From Saccopteryx bilineata (Eukaryota > Chordata > Mammalia > Chiroptera > Emballonuridae), in the NCBI RefSeq assembly GCF_036850765.1, contig NC_089491.1, positions 188,211,520 to 188,275,519 of the forward strand: a DNA stretch of 64,000 nucleotides. The letters are read 5' to 3'. The translations under genes and the position numbers were made by a program. This document shows positions 1 through 11,987 of the stretch, piece after piece; the first letter of the stretch is position 1; every line of letters starts with the position of its first letter. The notes under the pieces are model-generated. The model saw only the letters and a program-made list of their open reading frames with translations, was not told where the DNA came from and ran no database searches.

Positions 1-2304
1 TTTTATGAGGCCAACATAACCCTCATACCAAAACTTGGCAAGAATGGCACAAAGAAGGAAAACTACAGACCAATATCTCTAATGAATACAGATGCTAAAA
101 TACTAAACAAAATACTGGCAAACCGAATACAACAACATATTAAAAAAATAATACATCATGATCAAGTGGGATTCATCCCAGAATCTCAAGGATGGTTCAA
201 CATACGCAAAACGGTTAACGTAATACACCATATCAACAAAACAAAGAACAAAAACCACATGATCTTATCAATAGATGCAGAAAAGGCTTTTGATAAAATA
301 CAACACAATTTTATGTTTAAGACTCTCAACAAAATGGGTATAGAAGGAAAATATCTCAACATGATAAAGGCCATATATGATAAACCATCAGCCAACATCC
401 TATTAAACGGCATAAAACTGAGGACTTTCTGCCTTAAATCAGGAACAAGACAGGGTTGTCCACTCTCTCCACTCTTATTCAACGTGGTGCTAGAAGTTCT
501 GGCCAGAGCAATCAGACAAGACAAAGAAATAAAAGGCATCCATATCGGAAAAGAAGAAGTAAAGCTATCAATTTTTGCTGATGATATGATCCTATACATC
601 GAAAACCCGAAGGACTCCACAAAAAGATTATTAGAAACAATAAACCAATACAGTAAGGTCGCAGGATACAAAATTAACATACAAAAGTCCATAGCCTTTC
701 TATATGCCAACAATGAAATATTAGAAAACGAACTCAAAAAAATAATCCCCTTCACGACTGCAACAAAAAAAATAAAATACCTAGGAATAAACATAACAAA
801 GAACGTAAAGGACCTATATAATGAAAATTACAAAGCATTGTTAAGGGAAATCGAAAAAGATACAATGAGATGGAAAAATATTCCTTGTTCTTGGATAGGA
901 AGAATAAATATAATCAAAATGGCCATATTACCCAAAGCAATATACAAATTTAATGCAATTCCCATCAAAATCCCTATGAGATTTTTTAAAGAAATGGAAC
1001 AAAAAATCATCAGATTTATATGGAACTATAAAAAACCCCGAATAGCCAAAACAATCCTAAGGAAAAAGAATGAAGCTGGGGGCATTACAATACCTGACTT
1101 TAAACTATATTATAGGGCCACGATAATCAAAACAGCATGGTATTGGCAGAAAAATAGACACTCAGACCAATGGAACAGAATAGAAAGCCCAGAAATAAAA
1201 CCACATATATATGGTCAAATAATCTTTGATAAAGGGGCCAACAACACACAATGGAGAAAAGAAAGCCTCTTCAACAAATGGTGTTGGGAAAACTGGAAAG
1301 CCACATGCAAAAGAATGAAACTCGACTACAGCCCGTCCCCGTGTACTAAAATTAATTCAAAATGGATCAAAGACCTAAATATAAGACCTGAAACAATAAA
1401 GTACATAGAAGAAGACATAGGTACTAAAATCATGGACCTGGGTTTTAAAGAACATTTTATGAACTTGACTCCAATGGCAAGAGAAGTGAAGGCAAAGATA
1501 AATGAATGGGACTACATCAGAATTAAAAGTTTTTGCTCAGCAAGAGAAACTGATATCAAAATAAACAGACAGCCAACTATATGGGAACAGATATTTTCAA
1601 ACGACAGCTCAGATAAGGGCCTAATATCCAAAATTTACAAAGAACTCATAAAACTCAACAACAAACAAACAAACAATCCAATAAAAAAATGGGAAGAGGA
1701 CATGAACAGACACTTCTCCCAGGAAGAGATACAAATGGCCAACAGATATATGAAAAGATGCTCAGCTTCATTAGTTATTAGAGAAATGCAAATCAAAACT
1801 ACAATGAGATACCACCTCACTCCTGTTAGATTAGCTATTATCAACAAGACGGGTAATAGCAAATGTTGGAGAGGCTGTGGAGAAAAAGGAAACCTCATTC
1901 ACTGTTGGTGGGACTGTAAAGTAGTACAACCATTATGGAGGAAAGTATGGTGGTTCCTCAAAAAACTGCAACTAGAACTACCTTATGACCCAGCAATCCC
2001 TCTACTGGGTATATACCCCAAAACCTCAGAAACATTGATACGTGAAGACACATGTAGCCCCATGTTCATTGCAGCACTGTTCACAGTGGCCAAGACATGG
2101 AAACAACCAAAAAGCCCTTCAATAGAAGACTGGATAAAGAAGATGTGGCACATATACACTATGGAATACTACTCAGCCATAAGAAATGATGACATCAGAT
2201 CATTTACAGCAAAATGGTGGGATCTTGATAACATTATAAGGAGTGAAATAAGTAAATCAGAAAAAAACAAGAACTACATGATTCCATACATTGGTGGAAC
2301 ATAA
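1..2304 (+). pseudogene. L1 ORF2 C-terminal part, open to the window edge
   Basis: This is the reverse-transcriptase and C-terminal part of LINE-1 ORF2, the endonuclease/reverse transcriptase that copies L1 RNA into genomic DNA. The frame is open from base 1 (the first ATG at 82 is internal), so the true start lies outside the window. The RT core is visible, with [13 protein letters not shown] and the catalytic FADDMILY near residue 165 counted from the ATG at 82. A C-terminal cysteine-rich segment ([18 protein letters not shown]) lies near residue 600. The frame ends in TAA at 2302-2304 with no internal stop over 768 codons, so this copy is young compared with the L1 directly after it. It may be full length outside the window; typed as pseudogene only because the 5' half cannot be seen. 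Confidence 0.9.
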
Positions 2305-2576
2305 AAATGAGACTAAGAGACATGGACAAGAGTGTGGTGGTTACCAAGGGTGGGGGGGGGAGGGAGGACATGGGAGGGAGGGAGGGAGAGAGTTAGGGGG
2401 AGGGGGAGGGGCACAGAGAACTAGATAGAGGGTGACGGAGGACAATCTGACTTTGGGCGAGGGGTTTGCAACATAATTTGATGACAAAATAACCTAGACA
2501 TGTTTTCTTTGAATATATGTACCCTGATTTATTAATGTCATCCCATTACCATTAATAAAAATTTATTAAAAAAAAT
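2305..2576 (+). repeat. L1 3'UTR with G-rich tract and A-rich tail
   Basis: The 3'UTR follows the ORF2 stop. A polypurine tract at about 2342-2413 is made of runs of four or more G separated by A, the usual L1 3'UTR G-quadruplex-prone block. It ends ATTAATAAAAATTTATT followed by an A-rich tail near 2560-2580. The same layout recurs at 4,200-4,400, 19,850-20,070 and 34,245-34,470. Confidence 0.85.
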
Positions 2577-4193
2577 AAAATAAAATTAATACTCAGAAAT
2601 CAGAGGCATTTTTATACACTAACAATGAACTGTCAGAAGGAGAAATTAAGGAAACAATCCCCTTCACTATTGCAACTAAAAAAATAAAGAACCTAGGAGT
2701 AACTTTAAGCAAGGAGATAAAAGACTTGTACTCAAAAAATTATATAACATTGATAAAAGAAATCAAGGAAGATACAAACAAGTGGAACCATATACTGTGC
2801 TCATGGTTAGGAAGAATAAACATCATCAAAATGTCTATACTACCCAAAGTAATTCATAAATTCAGTGCAATACCAATTAAAATACTAATGACATACTTCA
2901 AAAATATTGAACACATATTCCAAAAATTTATATGAAACCAAAAAAGAACACAAATAGCCTCAGCAATTTTGAAAAGGAAGAATAAAGTGGGAGTTATCAT
3001 ACTTCCTGATATCAAGTTATACTAAAAGGCCACTGTACTCAAAACAGTCTGGTACTGGCATAAGAACAGGCATACAGATTAATGGAACAGCACAGAGAAC
3101 CCAGAAATAAACCCACACCTTTATGGAAAACTGATATTTGACAAAGGAGGTAAGAGCATACAATGGAGTAAAGACAGCCTCTTTAACAAATGGTGTTGGG
3201 AAAACTGGACAGCTACCTGCAAAAAAAATGAAACTAGACCACCTACTTACACCATTCACAAGAATAAACTCAAAATGGATAAAAGACTTATATGTAAGCC
3301 GTGAAACCATAAATATCTTAGAAGAAAACATAGGCAGTAAGCTCTCTGACACCTCTCGCAGCAATATATTTGGTGATTTATCTCCATGGGCAAGTGAAAT
3401 AAAAGACAGGATAAACAAATGGGACTATATCAAACTAAAAAGCTTTTGCACGGCTGAAGAAAATAACAAACTATACAATGGGAGAAAATATTTGACAATA
3501 CGTCTGATAAGGGATTAATAACCAAAATTTATAAAGAACTTGTAAAACTCAACACCAGAAAGACAAACCAATCAAAATATGGGCAAAAGAAATGAATAGA
3601 CACTTCTCCAAAGAGGACATACAGATGGCCAATAGGCATATGAAAAAATGTTCAACATCATTAATCATTAGAGAAATGCAAATTAAAACCACAATGTGAT
3701 ATTACCTAACACCAGTTGAATGGTGCTTATCAACAAAACAACACAGAATAAGTGCTGGCCAGGATGTGGAGAAAAGGGAATCCTCCTGCACTGCTGGTGG
3801 GAATGCAGACTGGTGCAGCCACTGTGGAAAACAGTATGGAGATTCCTCAAAATATTAAAAATCAAACTGCCTTTTGACCCAGCTATCCCACTTTTAGGAA
3901 TATAACCCAAGAACACCATAGCACTGTTTCAAAAGGAGAAATGCACCCCCATGTTTATGGCAGTGTTGTTCACAATAGCGAAGACCTGGAAACAGCCCAA
4001 GTGTCCGTATGTGGACAAGTGGCTTAAAAAGCTTTGGTACATATATACTATGGAATACTACTCAGCCATAAGAAATGATGACATCAGATCACTTACAACA
4101 ACATGGATGGACCTTGATAACATTATATTGAGTGAAATAAGTAAATCAGAAAAAACTAAAAACTATATGATTTTATGCATAGGTGGGACATAA
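2577..4193 (+). pseudogene. Decayed L1 ORF2 3' half
   Basis: A second, older L1 fragment lies head-to-tail behind the first. Pieces of ORF2 are readable in shifting frames: 2726-2935, 3138-3518 ([15 protein letters not shown]), 3720-3905 ([18 protein letters not shown]) and 3951-4193 ([16 protein letters not shown]). Stops and frameshifts separate them, so no protein can be made. It begins downstream of the RT catalytic core and so is 5' truncated, as most L1 insertions are. Divergence from the 1-2304 copy is substantial, indicating a different subfamily. Confidence 0.85.
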
Positions 4194-4410
4194 AAATCAG
4201 ACTCAGAGACACGGACAAGAGTGTGGTGGTTACAGGGGTTGGGGGGAGGAGAAGGGCACAAAGAAAACCAGATAGAAGGTTTTGGAAGACAATTTGACTT
4301 TGGGTGATGGGCATGCAACATAATCAAATGTCAAAATAACCTGGAGATGTTTTCTCTGAACATATGTACCCTCATTTATCAATGTCACCCCATTAAAATT
4401 TAAAAAAGAC
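4194..4410 (+). repeat. L1 3'UTR
   Basis: Continuation of the preceding L1: a short G-rich stretch (TTGGGGGGAGGAG), then the conserved ending with CATATGTACCCTCATTTATC and CCATTAAAATTTAAAAAAG. No perfect tail is left. Confidence 0.75.
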
Positions 4411-4474
4411 AGATGATCTCTCTCTCCCTCATATGAGAGCACAGCAAAAAGGCATTCATGTGCAAAACAGGAGG

Positions 4475-4600
4475 AACCACATCAGCTACCATCTTGATCC
4501 TGGATTTCCTAGACTCCAGAACAATATGAAATAGGCTTCCGTTGTTTAAGCACCCCAGGATTATATTTGTTATAGCAGCCTAAGCTGAGATCCTTGAACG
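4475..4600 (+). repeat. MLT1/MST-type LTR 3' fragment
   Basis: The segment with CATCTTGATCCTGGATTTCC, then TCCAGAACAATATGAAATA, then GTTATAGCAGCC resembles the 3' part of ERVL-MaLR LTRs (MLT1/MST). It is short and diverged, with no visible target duplication. Family assignment is from memory. Confidence 0.6.
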
Positions 4601-4669
4601 ATGTACTTGAATATGAGTGGAATCTGTGATGATGGTGAGATGCTATCCCCATGATTATGTTACAGGGTA

Positions 4670-5149
4670 CAGCCATGTGTTATTGAACAATGGGAATATG
4701 TTCTGAGAAATGTGATTTTCTATCGTATGAACATCATAGAGTGCCATGACTTAGATGGAATAGCCTATTTACACACCTGGACTACATGGTTAGCCTATTG
4801 CTCCTAAGCTAGAAATCTATACAGCATGTTACTGTACTGACTACTGTAGGCAATGGTAACACAAGGTAAGTGTTTGTGCATCTAAATATATCTAAAGATA
4901 GAAAAGGTACAGAAAAAAACATGGTATTCAATACTTTTATATGACTGGCAGCATAGTAGGTCTGTTTATACGAGCATCATCATAAACATGTGAGCAATGC
5001 ATTCATTATGCTACGACATTACAACAGCTCAGAAGTCATTATGGACAGAAGATGGACAGAAACTTTTCAGCTCCAATATAATCATGTGGGGCCATCATCG
5101 ATATAGCAATGTGTTGTTGACTGAAGTGTTGCTATCCAGCCCATGACTG
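4670..5149. mobile_element. Non-autonomous Tigger-like DNA transposon
   Basis: A 480-bp element is flanked by TA on both sides (4668-4669 and 5150-5151) with short inverted ends, CAGCCATG at the left and CATGACTG at the right. TA target duplication is the mark of the Tc1/mariner (pogo/Tigger) superfamily. The interior (ATGTTACTGTACTGACTACT and neighbours) resembles a common ancient mammalian MITE, but I cannot name it with certainty. There is no coding capacity. Confidence 0.65.
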
Positions 5150-6264
5150 TATAGCAAAGGGAAGATTACTCTTGGAGAGCCTGACATAATCAGGCAAGCC
5201 TGCTAAAAACAAGTTTCCTACTCAGCTAGTCACAGAGTAGGAAGTCAGAGTGTTGAGGCTTGAGAAGGATTAAACCACCATCACTATTTTGAAGATGAAG
5301 GGGGCCACATGGCAAGGAATGTGGTGGCCTAAGAGCCAAAAGTGGTCTCTGACTGACAGCCAGCAAGAAAACCTCAGGACAGAGATCTCAGTCCCACAGT
5401 CACAATGAACTAGTTCTACAAACCACTCAAATGTACTTGAAAGTGGATATTTTCTCTCGAACCTCTCGAATCACTGACACTGTAATTTTAACCTTGTGAA
5501 ACTCTGAATAGAGACCCAATTAAGCCACACTGGGCACCTGTCCTATGGAACTGTAACCTATAAAACTAACATATGGGCATTTTTTTTTAAGAAATGAAAA
5601 AGAAAAATATTAGTGAACATATAGCAAGAGAAACTATTCAAAATGAAACAAATACACAGAAAAAATGACTCAAAGAAATAAACACAGAATCATCTTACAT
5701 AGAAGCTGTGAGACAACTTCAAGTGGCCTAATATATGCATAATTGGAAGTCATTGTAGAGAAGAGGTTAGGACTAAAAATTTTTGAAAAGTTAGTGGGCT
5801 AAAATTTTCAAATTTGATGAAAAATGTATGCCCACAGATTCAAGAATCTCAACAAATCTCAAGCTCAAAAACATAAAGGATATGACACCAAGATATAGTG
5901 TAATCACAGTGTTGAAAACCAATGGTAAAGCAGCCAGAGAAGAAAAAGACAGATTGTGTACCAAGAAATAGAGATAAGAATAACAGTTGATATTTTGCAG
6001 ATACAAATCAAATCAGAAGACATTAAAACAACATTTTTAATTGAGTAAATAAAAATAGGCACAGTGGGTTTCTGGACAAAGCAAACGAATCTATCAAAAA
6101 TGAAGGTAAACAAAATCTGAAAGATATCATCACCAGAAAACCTCCACAAGAAATGTTAAAGGAAATTCTTTAGGCAGAAGAAAAATACTATCAGATGGAG
6201 GTCTGGATCTACATAAAAAATGAAGAGCACTAGAAATGTGAACTCAATGAGTATAACTGAAAGA
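5150..6264. other. No gene recognised; AT-rich old repeat-like sequence
   Basis: Short random frames only. The A-rich composition around 5,580-6,250 suggests an old L1 body, but no motif supports it. Confidence 0.4.
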
Positions 6265-6640
6265 TTTTTTCCTGTTTTTATTGAAGTATAATTGACTCTC
6301 AGCATTACATTAGTTTCATGTGTACAACATAGTGATTTGACCTCTGTATATATGGCAAAATGATCACCACAGTAGTTACCATCTGTCATTGTACAGTTGA
6401 CAGAATATTGTTCACTATATTCCCCATGCTGCGCATTTCATCGCTATGACTTATTTATCTTTTAACTGCAGTTTTATACCTCTTGATCTTCTGCATCCAC
6501 TTTGCCTCCCTTTCTCTCTAACAGCCAATCTCTGTTGTCTGTATCTGTGAATCTGGGTTTGGTTTGGCTTTCTTTGTTTTGTTTTCTAAATTCCACATAA
6601 AATGAAACCATGCAGTATTTGTCTTTTTTCTGCAAAAGAC
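6265..6640 (-). repeat. Old L1 (L1M-type) 3' end, reverse orientation
   Basis: Sequence such as TTTATTGAAGTATAATTGAC, CATGTGTACAACATAGTGAT and the following ATGATCACCACAG is the reverse complement of a common ancient mammalian L1 3' end. It is diverged and non-coding. Confidence 0.65.
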
Positions 6641-6659
6641 TTTTTTTTCTTATTTAAAT

Positions 6660-7760
6660 CTCTTTAATAGAAGATTGTTGACAATCAACAACAACAATAT
6701 AGTGCAGGTTTATAATCTATGTACCAAAAAACTCCCACAAAAACCCCAAAAGAACCCAAATAAATGCTTGCTATCATAGCAGAAATGCCAGGAGGAGAAG
6801 GATGGAAGCGTGTATTGTAAGGTTCTTATACTATGTGAATGAAATATCACTAGCAGCTGAAATGAGACAAGTTAAAGAATAGAATATGAACCTTAAAGCA
6901 ACCACTGAAATAACACAACAAGGTATAGGCAGATAATACATCAACAAAGGAGACAAATGAAACTCTAAATAACATTTGCATACGGGAGTAAAATAGGGAA
7001 AATAGAAAATGAGACATGTGGGACGAACAGAAAATAATAGCAAGATGGTAGGTTTAATCCCAATCAAATCAATAACATTAAATGTATATCAAAGGTAGAG
7101 CTTTCAAGTGAAATAAAAATGCAAGAGCCAATTATATACTGCCTGTAAGAAATGTACTTAAATATGAAGAGACAAACAGATAAAAGGGAAGTGTGGAAAG
7201 TGCTACACCATTAATAAAAAGCTGGGTGGCACTATTAATATCGAGTAAAGTAGATTTTGGGGGAAAGAATGTTACCAGGGGTAAAGAGAGTCCTTTCATA
7301 ATGACAAAGTGGTAATTCAACAAACTCATAAACAATCCTAAATGCTATTGCACCTAATAGTAGAGCTTCAAAATACATGAAGCAAAGAAGAATAGAATTG
7401 AAAGAAGAAACAGACGAGTCCATAATTACACTGAGGTCTCAACAGCTTTTCTCAGTTACTGACAGAACATTAGACAGAAATCAGTAAGGACATAGAACAC
7501 TTGAGCAATGCTATCAGCCAATTCGACCTAGGACATTTGTGGAATCCTCCACAAGGAACAAAAGATTTGACATTCCTTTTAAGTGCATCTGAAATATTTA
7601 CCAAGACAGGCCTTGTTGTTGGTCATAAAATAAGTCTCAATAAATTTAAATGGACTGAAGTCATTCAAAGTATGTTTTCCAATCATGATGTAATTAGAAA
7701 TAAAGTCAGACATATCTCTGAAGAGTCCCAAATATTTGCAAACTAAACAACACACCTTTA
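6660..7760 (+). pseudogene. Ancient L1 ORF2 fragment
   Basis: A-rich sequence carries vestiges of the L1 endonuclease region. The short frame 7501-7746 contains GHKISLNKFKWTEVIQSMFS, which matches the ORF2 endonuclease C-terminal pattern GHK-x-SLNKFKK-x-EIIQS. Many stops and indels are present, so the copy is dead and old. Confidence 0.6.
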
Positions 7761-7924
7761 AAAACACACGGGTAAGAGAAGAAATAAAAAAAGAAAACTT
7801 TAAAAAAAATTTTAAACTAGATAAAGCTAAAAACCCAAGATCAAAACTTGCAGATTATGGCTGAAGCAGTATATATAGAGGGAAGTTTACTGTACTAAAC
7901 ACACATTTGAAAAGAAGAATCTAT

Positions 7925-7990
7925 GAATGTTTTCTCTGAATCTATGTACCCTAATGAATCAATGTCATCCCATTAAAATTGTCTAAATAA
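7925..7990 (+). repeat. L1 3' terminus fragment
   Basis: ATGTTTTCTCTGAATCTATG followed by a TCAATGTCATCCCATTAAAA motif is the conserved end of the L1 3'UTR seen four other times in this window, here as a stub of about 65 bp. Confidence 0.7.
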
Positions 7991-9188
7991 AAAAAACAAA
8001 AACAAACCCCAAAACAAACAAACAAACAAAAAAATAGGCACAATCTGTACCAACAAAATTAGAAAAAAAAAAGAAAAGAAGAAAAACTTCAAACTAATGA
8101 CATCAGCCAATTAAACCCAGGGTAAGCAGAAGAAAAGTAATAATAATGATGAGTAGAAATGAGTTGCATATTCTTCTGCAAAGACATTCAAGTCCTACCT
8201 TACACTATATACAAAAATTAATTCAAATGGATCATACATTTAAATATAAAACCTATAACTTTCACTATTTTAGAATAAAATGTAGATAATCTTGTGACTT
8301 TTTAAAGATAACACCAAAAGCATGTTTATAAAAAAAAAGATTATGAATGAGACTTATGAAAACTAAGAACATCTCCTCTTCAAAAGATAATTGCTCAAGA
8401 ATGCAAAACAAGTCACAGATTGTAGGGGGAAACTGTAAATCACATAGCTGAAAAAAAAATCTAGAATATATATATATAAACTCTTAAAATTCAGTAAGAC
8501 TAAAAAATCAATTAAAATGGCAGAAGATTCAAATAGATATTTTATCAGAGTATACACAGCTGTCAAATAAACATAAAAAGATGATCAACACCATAAATTC
8601 ATTAGTTATTGAGGAAATGCAAATTAAAACCACAGCAATATACCACTGTCAGTGTGCTAATGACAATATCTGAAATTTAAAAGCCTGACCACAGCCAGCG
8701 CGGGCAGGACATGGAGGACCTGTCTCACGTGCACTACTGGCGGGAACAGTAACTGGAACAACCCCTTTGGTAAACAGTCTGGAAAACTGTAACATTTTAA
8801 AAACAGTGAAACACATATGACTCAGAGAAATGAAAGCAGGTGGGCATGCCAAGACATACACAAATGTGAACAGCAGGTTTTTTTCATAATAGCCAAATTC
8901 TCAGGAAAATCCCCCAAAGTGCATTTAAAGATAATGGATCTCAAAATAATCATGATGAGTAAAAGAAGCTAGATAATAGTAGATATTATGTGATTCCATT
9001 TTTTTTGTTTATAAAACTTTAGCAGATGCGAACTAAGCTGTAGTATCTGGTGGGGACTTGGGTGGGTGCAGAGGAGCAGACAGGTAGAATACGAAGGCAC
9101 CAGACACTTTAGGGATGGAATTTGTCTGCTACCCTGATGGTGGTGAGGGCTTCACAGGTGTGTATCTATGTAAAAACTTAGCAAATTG

Positions 9189-9512
9189 ATGCCTGACAGT
9201 GGATAGAGCATCAGACTGGGCCGTGGAAGACCCAGGTTCAAAAACCCAAGGTCACCAGCTTAAGCACAGACTCATCTGGTTTGAGCAAGGCTCACCAGCT
9301 TGAGCCCAAGCTCGCTGGTTTGAGAAAGGGGTCACTCACTCTGCTGTAGCCCCCCCCCCCCATATCAAGGCACATATGAGAAATCAATCAATGAGAAACT
9401 AAGGTGCCGCAACAAAGAATTGATGATTCTCATCTCTCCCCCTTCCTGCCTGTCTATCCCTCTCGGTCCCTCTCTGTCCCTCTCTCTGTCTCTGTCACAA
9501 ATAAAATAAAAT
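9189..9512 (+). mobile_element. tRNA-derived SINE, long CT-rich-tail type
   Basis: The head ATGCCTGACAGTGGATAGAG and the body CTCATCTGGTTTGAGCAAGG match the element at 41,670-41,990. A CT-rich region precedes an AAATAAAATAAAATA tail. The 17-bp duplication AAAAACTTAGCAAATTG flanks it exactly (9172-9188 and 9513-9529), proving retroposition. It is transcribed by Pol III in principle; it is not a functional tRNA. Confidence 0.9.
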
Positions 9513-9539
9513 AAAAACTTAGCAAATTGTACACTTTAG

Positions 9540-9899
9540 CGCTGGCTGGTTGGCTCAGTGGATAGAGCATTGGTCCAGTATGTGGATGTCTTGGGTTTGA
9601 TCCTACTCGGTTCGATCCTACTCAGGGCATACGAGAAGCGATGGTCTGCTTCTCTCCCCTTCTCTCTCCCTTTTATCTCTCTCTCTCTCTCTTCCCCTCC
9701 CACACAGCCAGTGGCTCGATTGCTTTGAGCTTTGGTCCTGGGTGCTGAGGATGGTTCATTGGTTGGAGTGTCAGCCTCAGGTACTAAAAATAGCTTGGTT
9801 GACATGAACATTGGCCCAACACAAGGGTTGCCGGGTTGATCCTGGTGGGGACATATGTGGGAGTCTGTCTCACTGTCTCCCTTCTTGCTTAAAAAAATT
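9540..9899 (+). mobile_element. tRNA-derived SINE, diverged
   Basis: It starts GCTGGCTGGTTGGCTCAGTG and has a CT-rich middle and the A-rich end CTTAAAAAAATTA. A duplication of about 10 bp (TACACTTTAG and TACACTTTAA) flanks it. The interior carries a second tRNA-like head near 9,750 (GGTTCATTGGTTGGAGTGTC), so it may be a dimer. Confidence 0.75.
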
Positions 9900-10234
9900 A
9901 TACACTTTAAGTAGGCATAGTTTAATATTTGTTAATTATGCCACAATAGAGACATTTTTAAAACTATAGCACCACAAACTTTCTCCTGTTTAGTATTTCT
10001 TAGGATAAATATTTCAGTCCTTTTACTTTCAATCTTATAGTATTCTTATATTTTAGGCATGTATTTTGTAAACAATCTAAAGCCAAATGTTACAGCATCT
10101 GATGTGCACTCAATACACGCTTATTGATTATTAAATAAACATACCCAGTTTGGTCATCTAAACCTTTGATTTAGTCTAGAGTTTTGTTCATGCACATTCA
10201 TTATGATATTTTTTAGTTCACTTCTTTTTTTTTT

Positions 10235-10459
10235 AAACATGGAAACAAGCAAATGCCTTTATTTCATTTTTTATTTTTAGATTTTATTTATTCATTTTTA
10301 TTAGAGAGAGAGAGAGAAGAAAGAGATAGAGAGAACTGCGGGAGGAGCAGGAAGCATCAACTAACATACGTGCCTTGACCAGGCAAGCCCAGGGTTTCGA
10401 ACCAGCGACCTCAGTGTTCCAGGTCAATGCTTTATCCACTGAGCTACCACAGATCAGGC
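10235..10459 (-). mobile_element. tRNA-derived SINE (Rhin-1-like), reverse
   Basis: Read on the minus strand it starts CCTGATCTGTGGTAGCTCAG and contains GGGCTTGCCTGGTCAAGGCA and a GA/CT-rich tail. The diverged flanks AGTTCACTTCT and AGTTCATTTCT probably represent the target duplication. Same family as 23,221-23,390 and 49,469-49,666. Confidence 0.75.
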
Positions 10460-11888
10460 CAGTTCATTTCTAATACTTTATTTTATTCTTTTGACTTCTC
10501 CCTTCCTTCTTTCTCTCTTTCCCTCTCTTTGCTTTTTCTTTTCTCCTCTATCTTCATGTACATTGATTAAAATTACTTTTACCTCTCATTCCAACTTTTT
10601 CCATTCTTCTTGTTTTAGAACTATACACTCTATTTTACTGGTTATCCTAGAAATTTTACCATATAAAGTACACAGTATCTTTAGTTCCCCTAGAATATAA
10701 GGATCTTCCTTCCACATGGTGGCTTATTTCCTCGTGTGTGTAATAATTTCACTTTTATTCTTCTAAGAGGACACACATCTTATAGCATTTTAAGTTGAAT
10801 TTTCAGACCATGGGGGTAGCATGGAATCCAGCTTTCAAAGTTTTGGCGGGCAGGGACGGGTAAGGAGTTCCTAAGGAAGGGCAGGCTGCTTCCACTCGTC
10901 ACCTTCTCAAAAGCTACAGCTGCAGCCAGCCAGGCCCTCCTTGCGGGGCGAATTTTCTTTTTCTTCCTAATTGATCCAGGAGCACTCTGCCTTTCACGAG
11001 TTCCAGGTTTGCACAGGCTCCTCCACCTGATCTCCCTGTTGGCCACCCAGCTTTGTCTCCTCACCCTCTCACGTGTAACTTTGGCTTATTTCCCACACAC
11101 TTTTAATTAACCAGAACTATTAATACTTTTTCTATTCTCCAAGCTTTCTGATTAACAGCAAAACAACTGAGAACACAGGTTTGAGATTCCAAGTGTTGGG
11201 GGTTCAAACCAACACACTACTACTTATTTCTTGTGGCTTTAGGTAAATTAATGAAAATCTGTGTACCCTGACTTCCCCACATGTAAAGGGAGGTGCCGGG
11301 ATGGCCCTGCCTCACATGTTATTGTGAACATTAAATACATTAATTCAGGTAAAGAGTCAGGATAGTGTCCGGCATGAACATTCTATATTGCACTCTGGTC
11401 TAAGGGGTTAATGCCTTATGATATAAATTCTCATAATAAATAATTTTCAACTTTCAAGTGACACTAGGTAGCTTATTTATGTCTGAATGTAAAGAAATTG
11501 CTTTCTCACTGACAAAATAACAAGTATTTTATATGTGTTTTCTCTGTTTTTCTTCCTTCTAAAGATAGTATTATCTCTTGAGGTTAGTTTAAAAGTCTGT
11601 TTTTCAATTATAAATTATTTCTACATGCTGTTGGAATAGCAGAACTCTTTACACAGAGAAGATTCCATCACTTACATGTAGCATGATAACATTTTGTTTT
11701 TTAAGAGAAAATGGTGCCAAAAACTGGTTCATTTCATAGAGTAAGAACACATTAGTATATGTAAGCAAGTCCCCAGGACAATCCTGCATATCATATGTGC
11801 TGGCATTGCTCTATTAATGAAACTTGAACAAACAAATTTCAAGTTCAAGTCTCCTTCCTAAATAACACAGGTCCCATTTCCCAAATAC
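10460..11888. other. Non-coding sequence, nothing recognised
   Basis: A pyrimidine-rich patch lies at 10,490-10,550 and a GC-richer patch at 10,800-11,060. The short frames there lack family features. This and the following kilobase look like unique host intron or intergenic DNA. Confidence 0.4.
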
Positions 11889-11987
11889 CTGGTGAGTGAA
11901 GCTTGGTGGTTGAAGTGGCCATCCTCTTCGGAGATGAAACAGCAACCTTATTAGCATCTTGATCTTTTTGTAGTTCTTTCTTTGTCC
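11889..11987 (-). other. Candidate protein-coding exon of an unidentified host gene
   Basis: On the minus strand a 99-nt block is bounded by a good 3' splice site (a pyrimidine-rich stretch ending in an ATGTAG acceptor) and by CAG followed by GTATTT as donor. The length is 33 codons exactly. One phase (2 nt + 32 codons + 1 nt) is open and gives a hydrophilic Lys/Ser/Thr-rich peptide containing [12 protein letters not shown] and [16 protein letters not shown], typical of a disordered linker. The +1 phase is also open; the third has a stop. It lies in sequence without recognisable repeats. I do not recognise the gene. Splice-like boundaries and a multiple-of-three length can occur by chance, so this is a candidate only. 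Confidence 0.4.

Larger units (their letters stand above)
8160..9960 (+). repeat. Old L1 3' region interrupted by two SINEs
   Basis: The stretch 8,160-9,188 has L1 ORF2/3' features (GAGGAAATGCAAATTAAAAC, ATCATAATAGCCAAA-like words, a TGTGATTCCATT region). It resumes at 9,513-9,539 and again after 9,900 (TACACTTTAAGTAGGCATAG). Two SINEs with target duplications interrupt it at 9,189-9,512 and 9,540-9,899. It is non-coding. Confidence 0.55.

Noticed and set aside
10780..11064. A 94-codon basic minus-strand frame
   Set aside because: No domain, no splice sites convincing enough, and composition explained by a local GC-rich patch.
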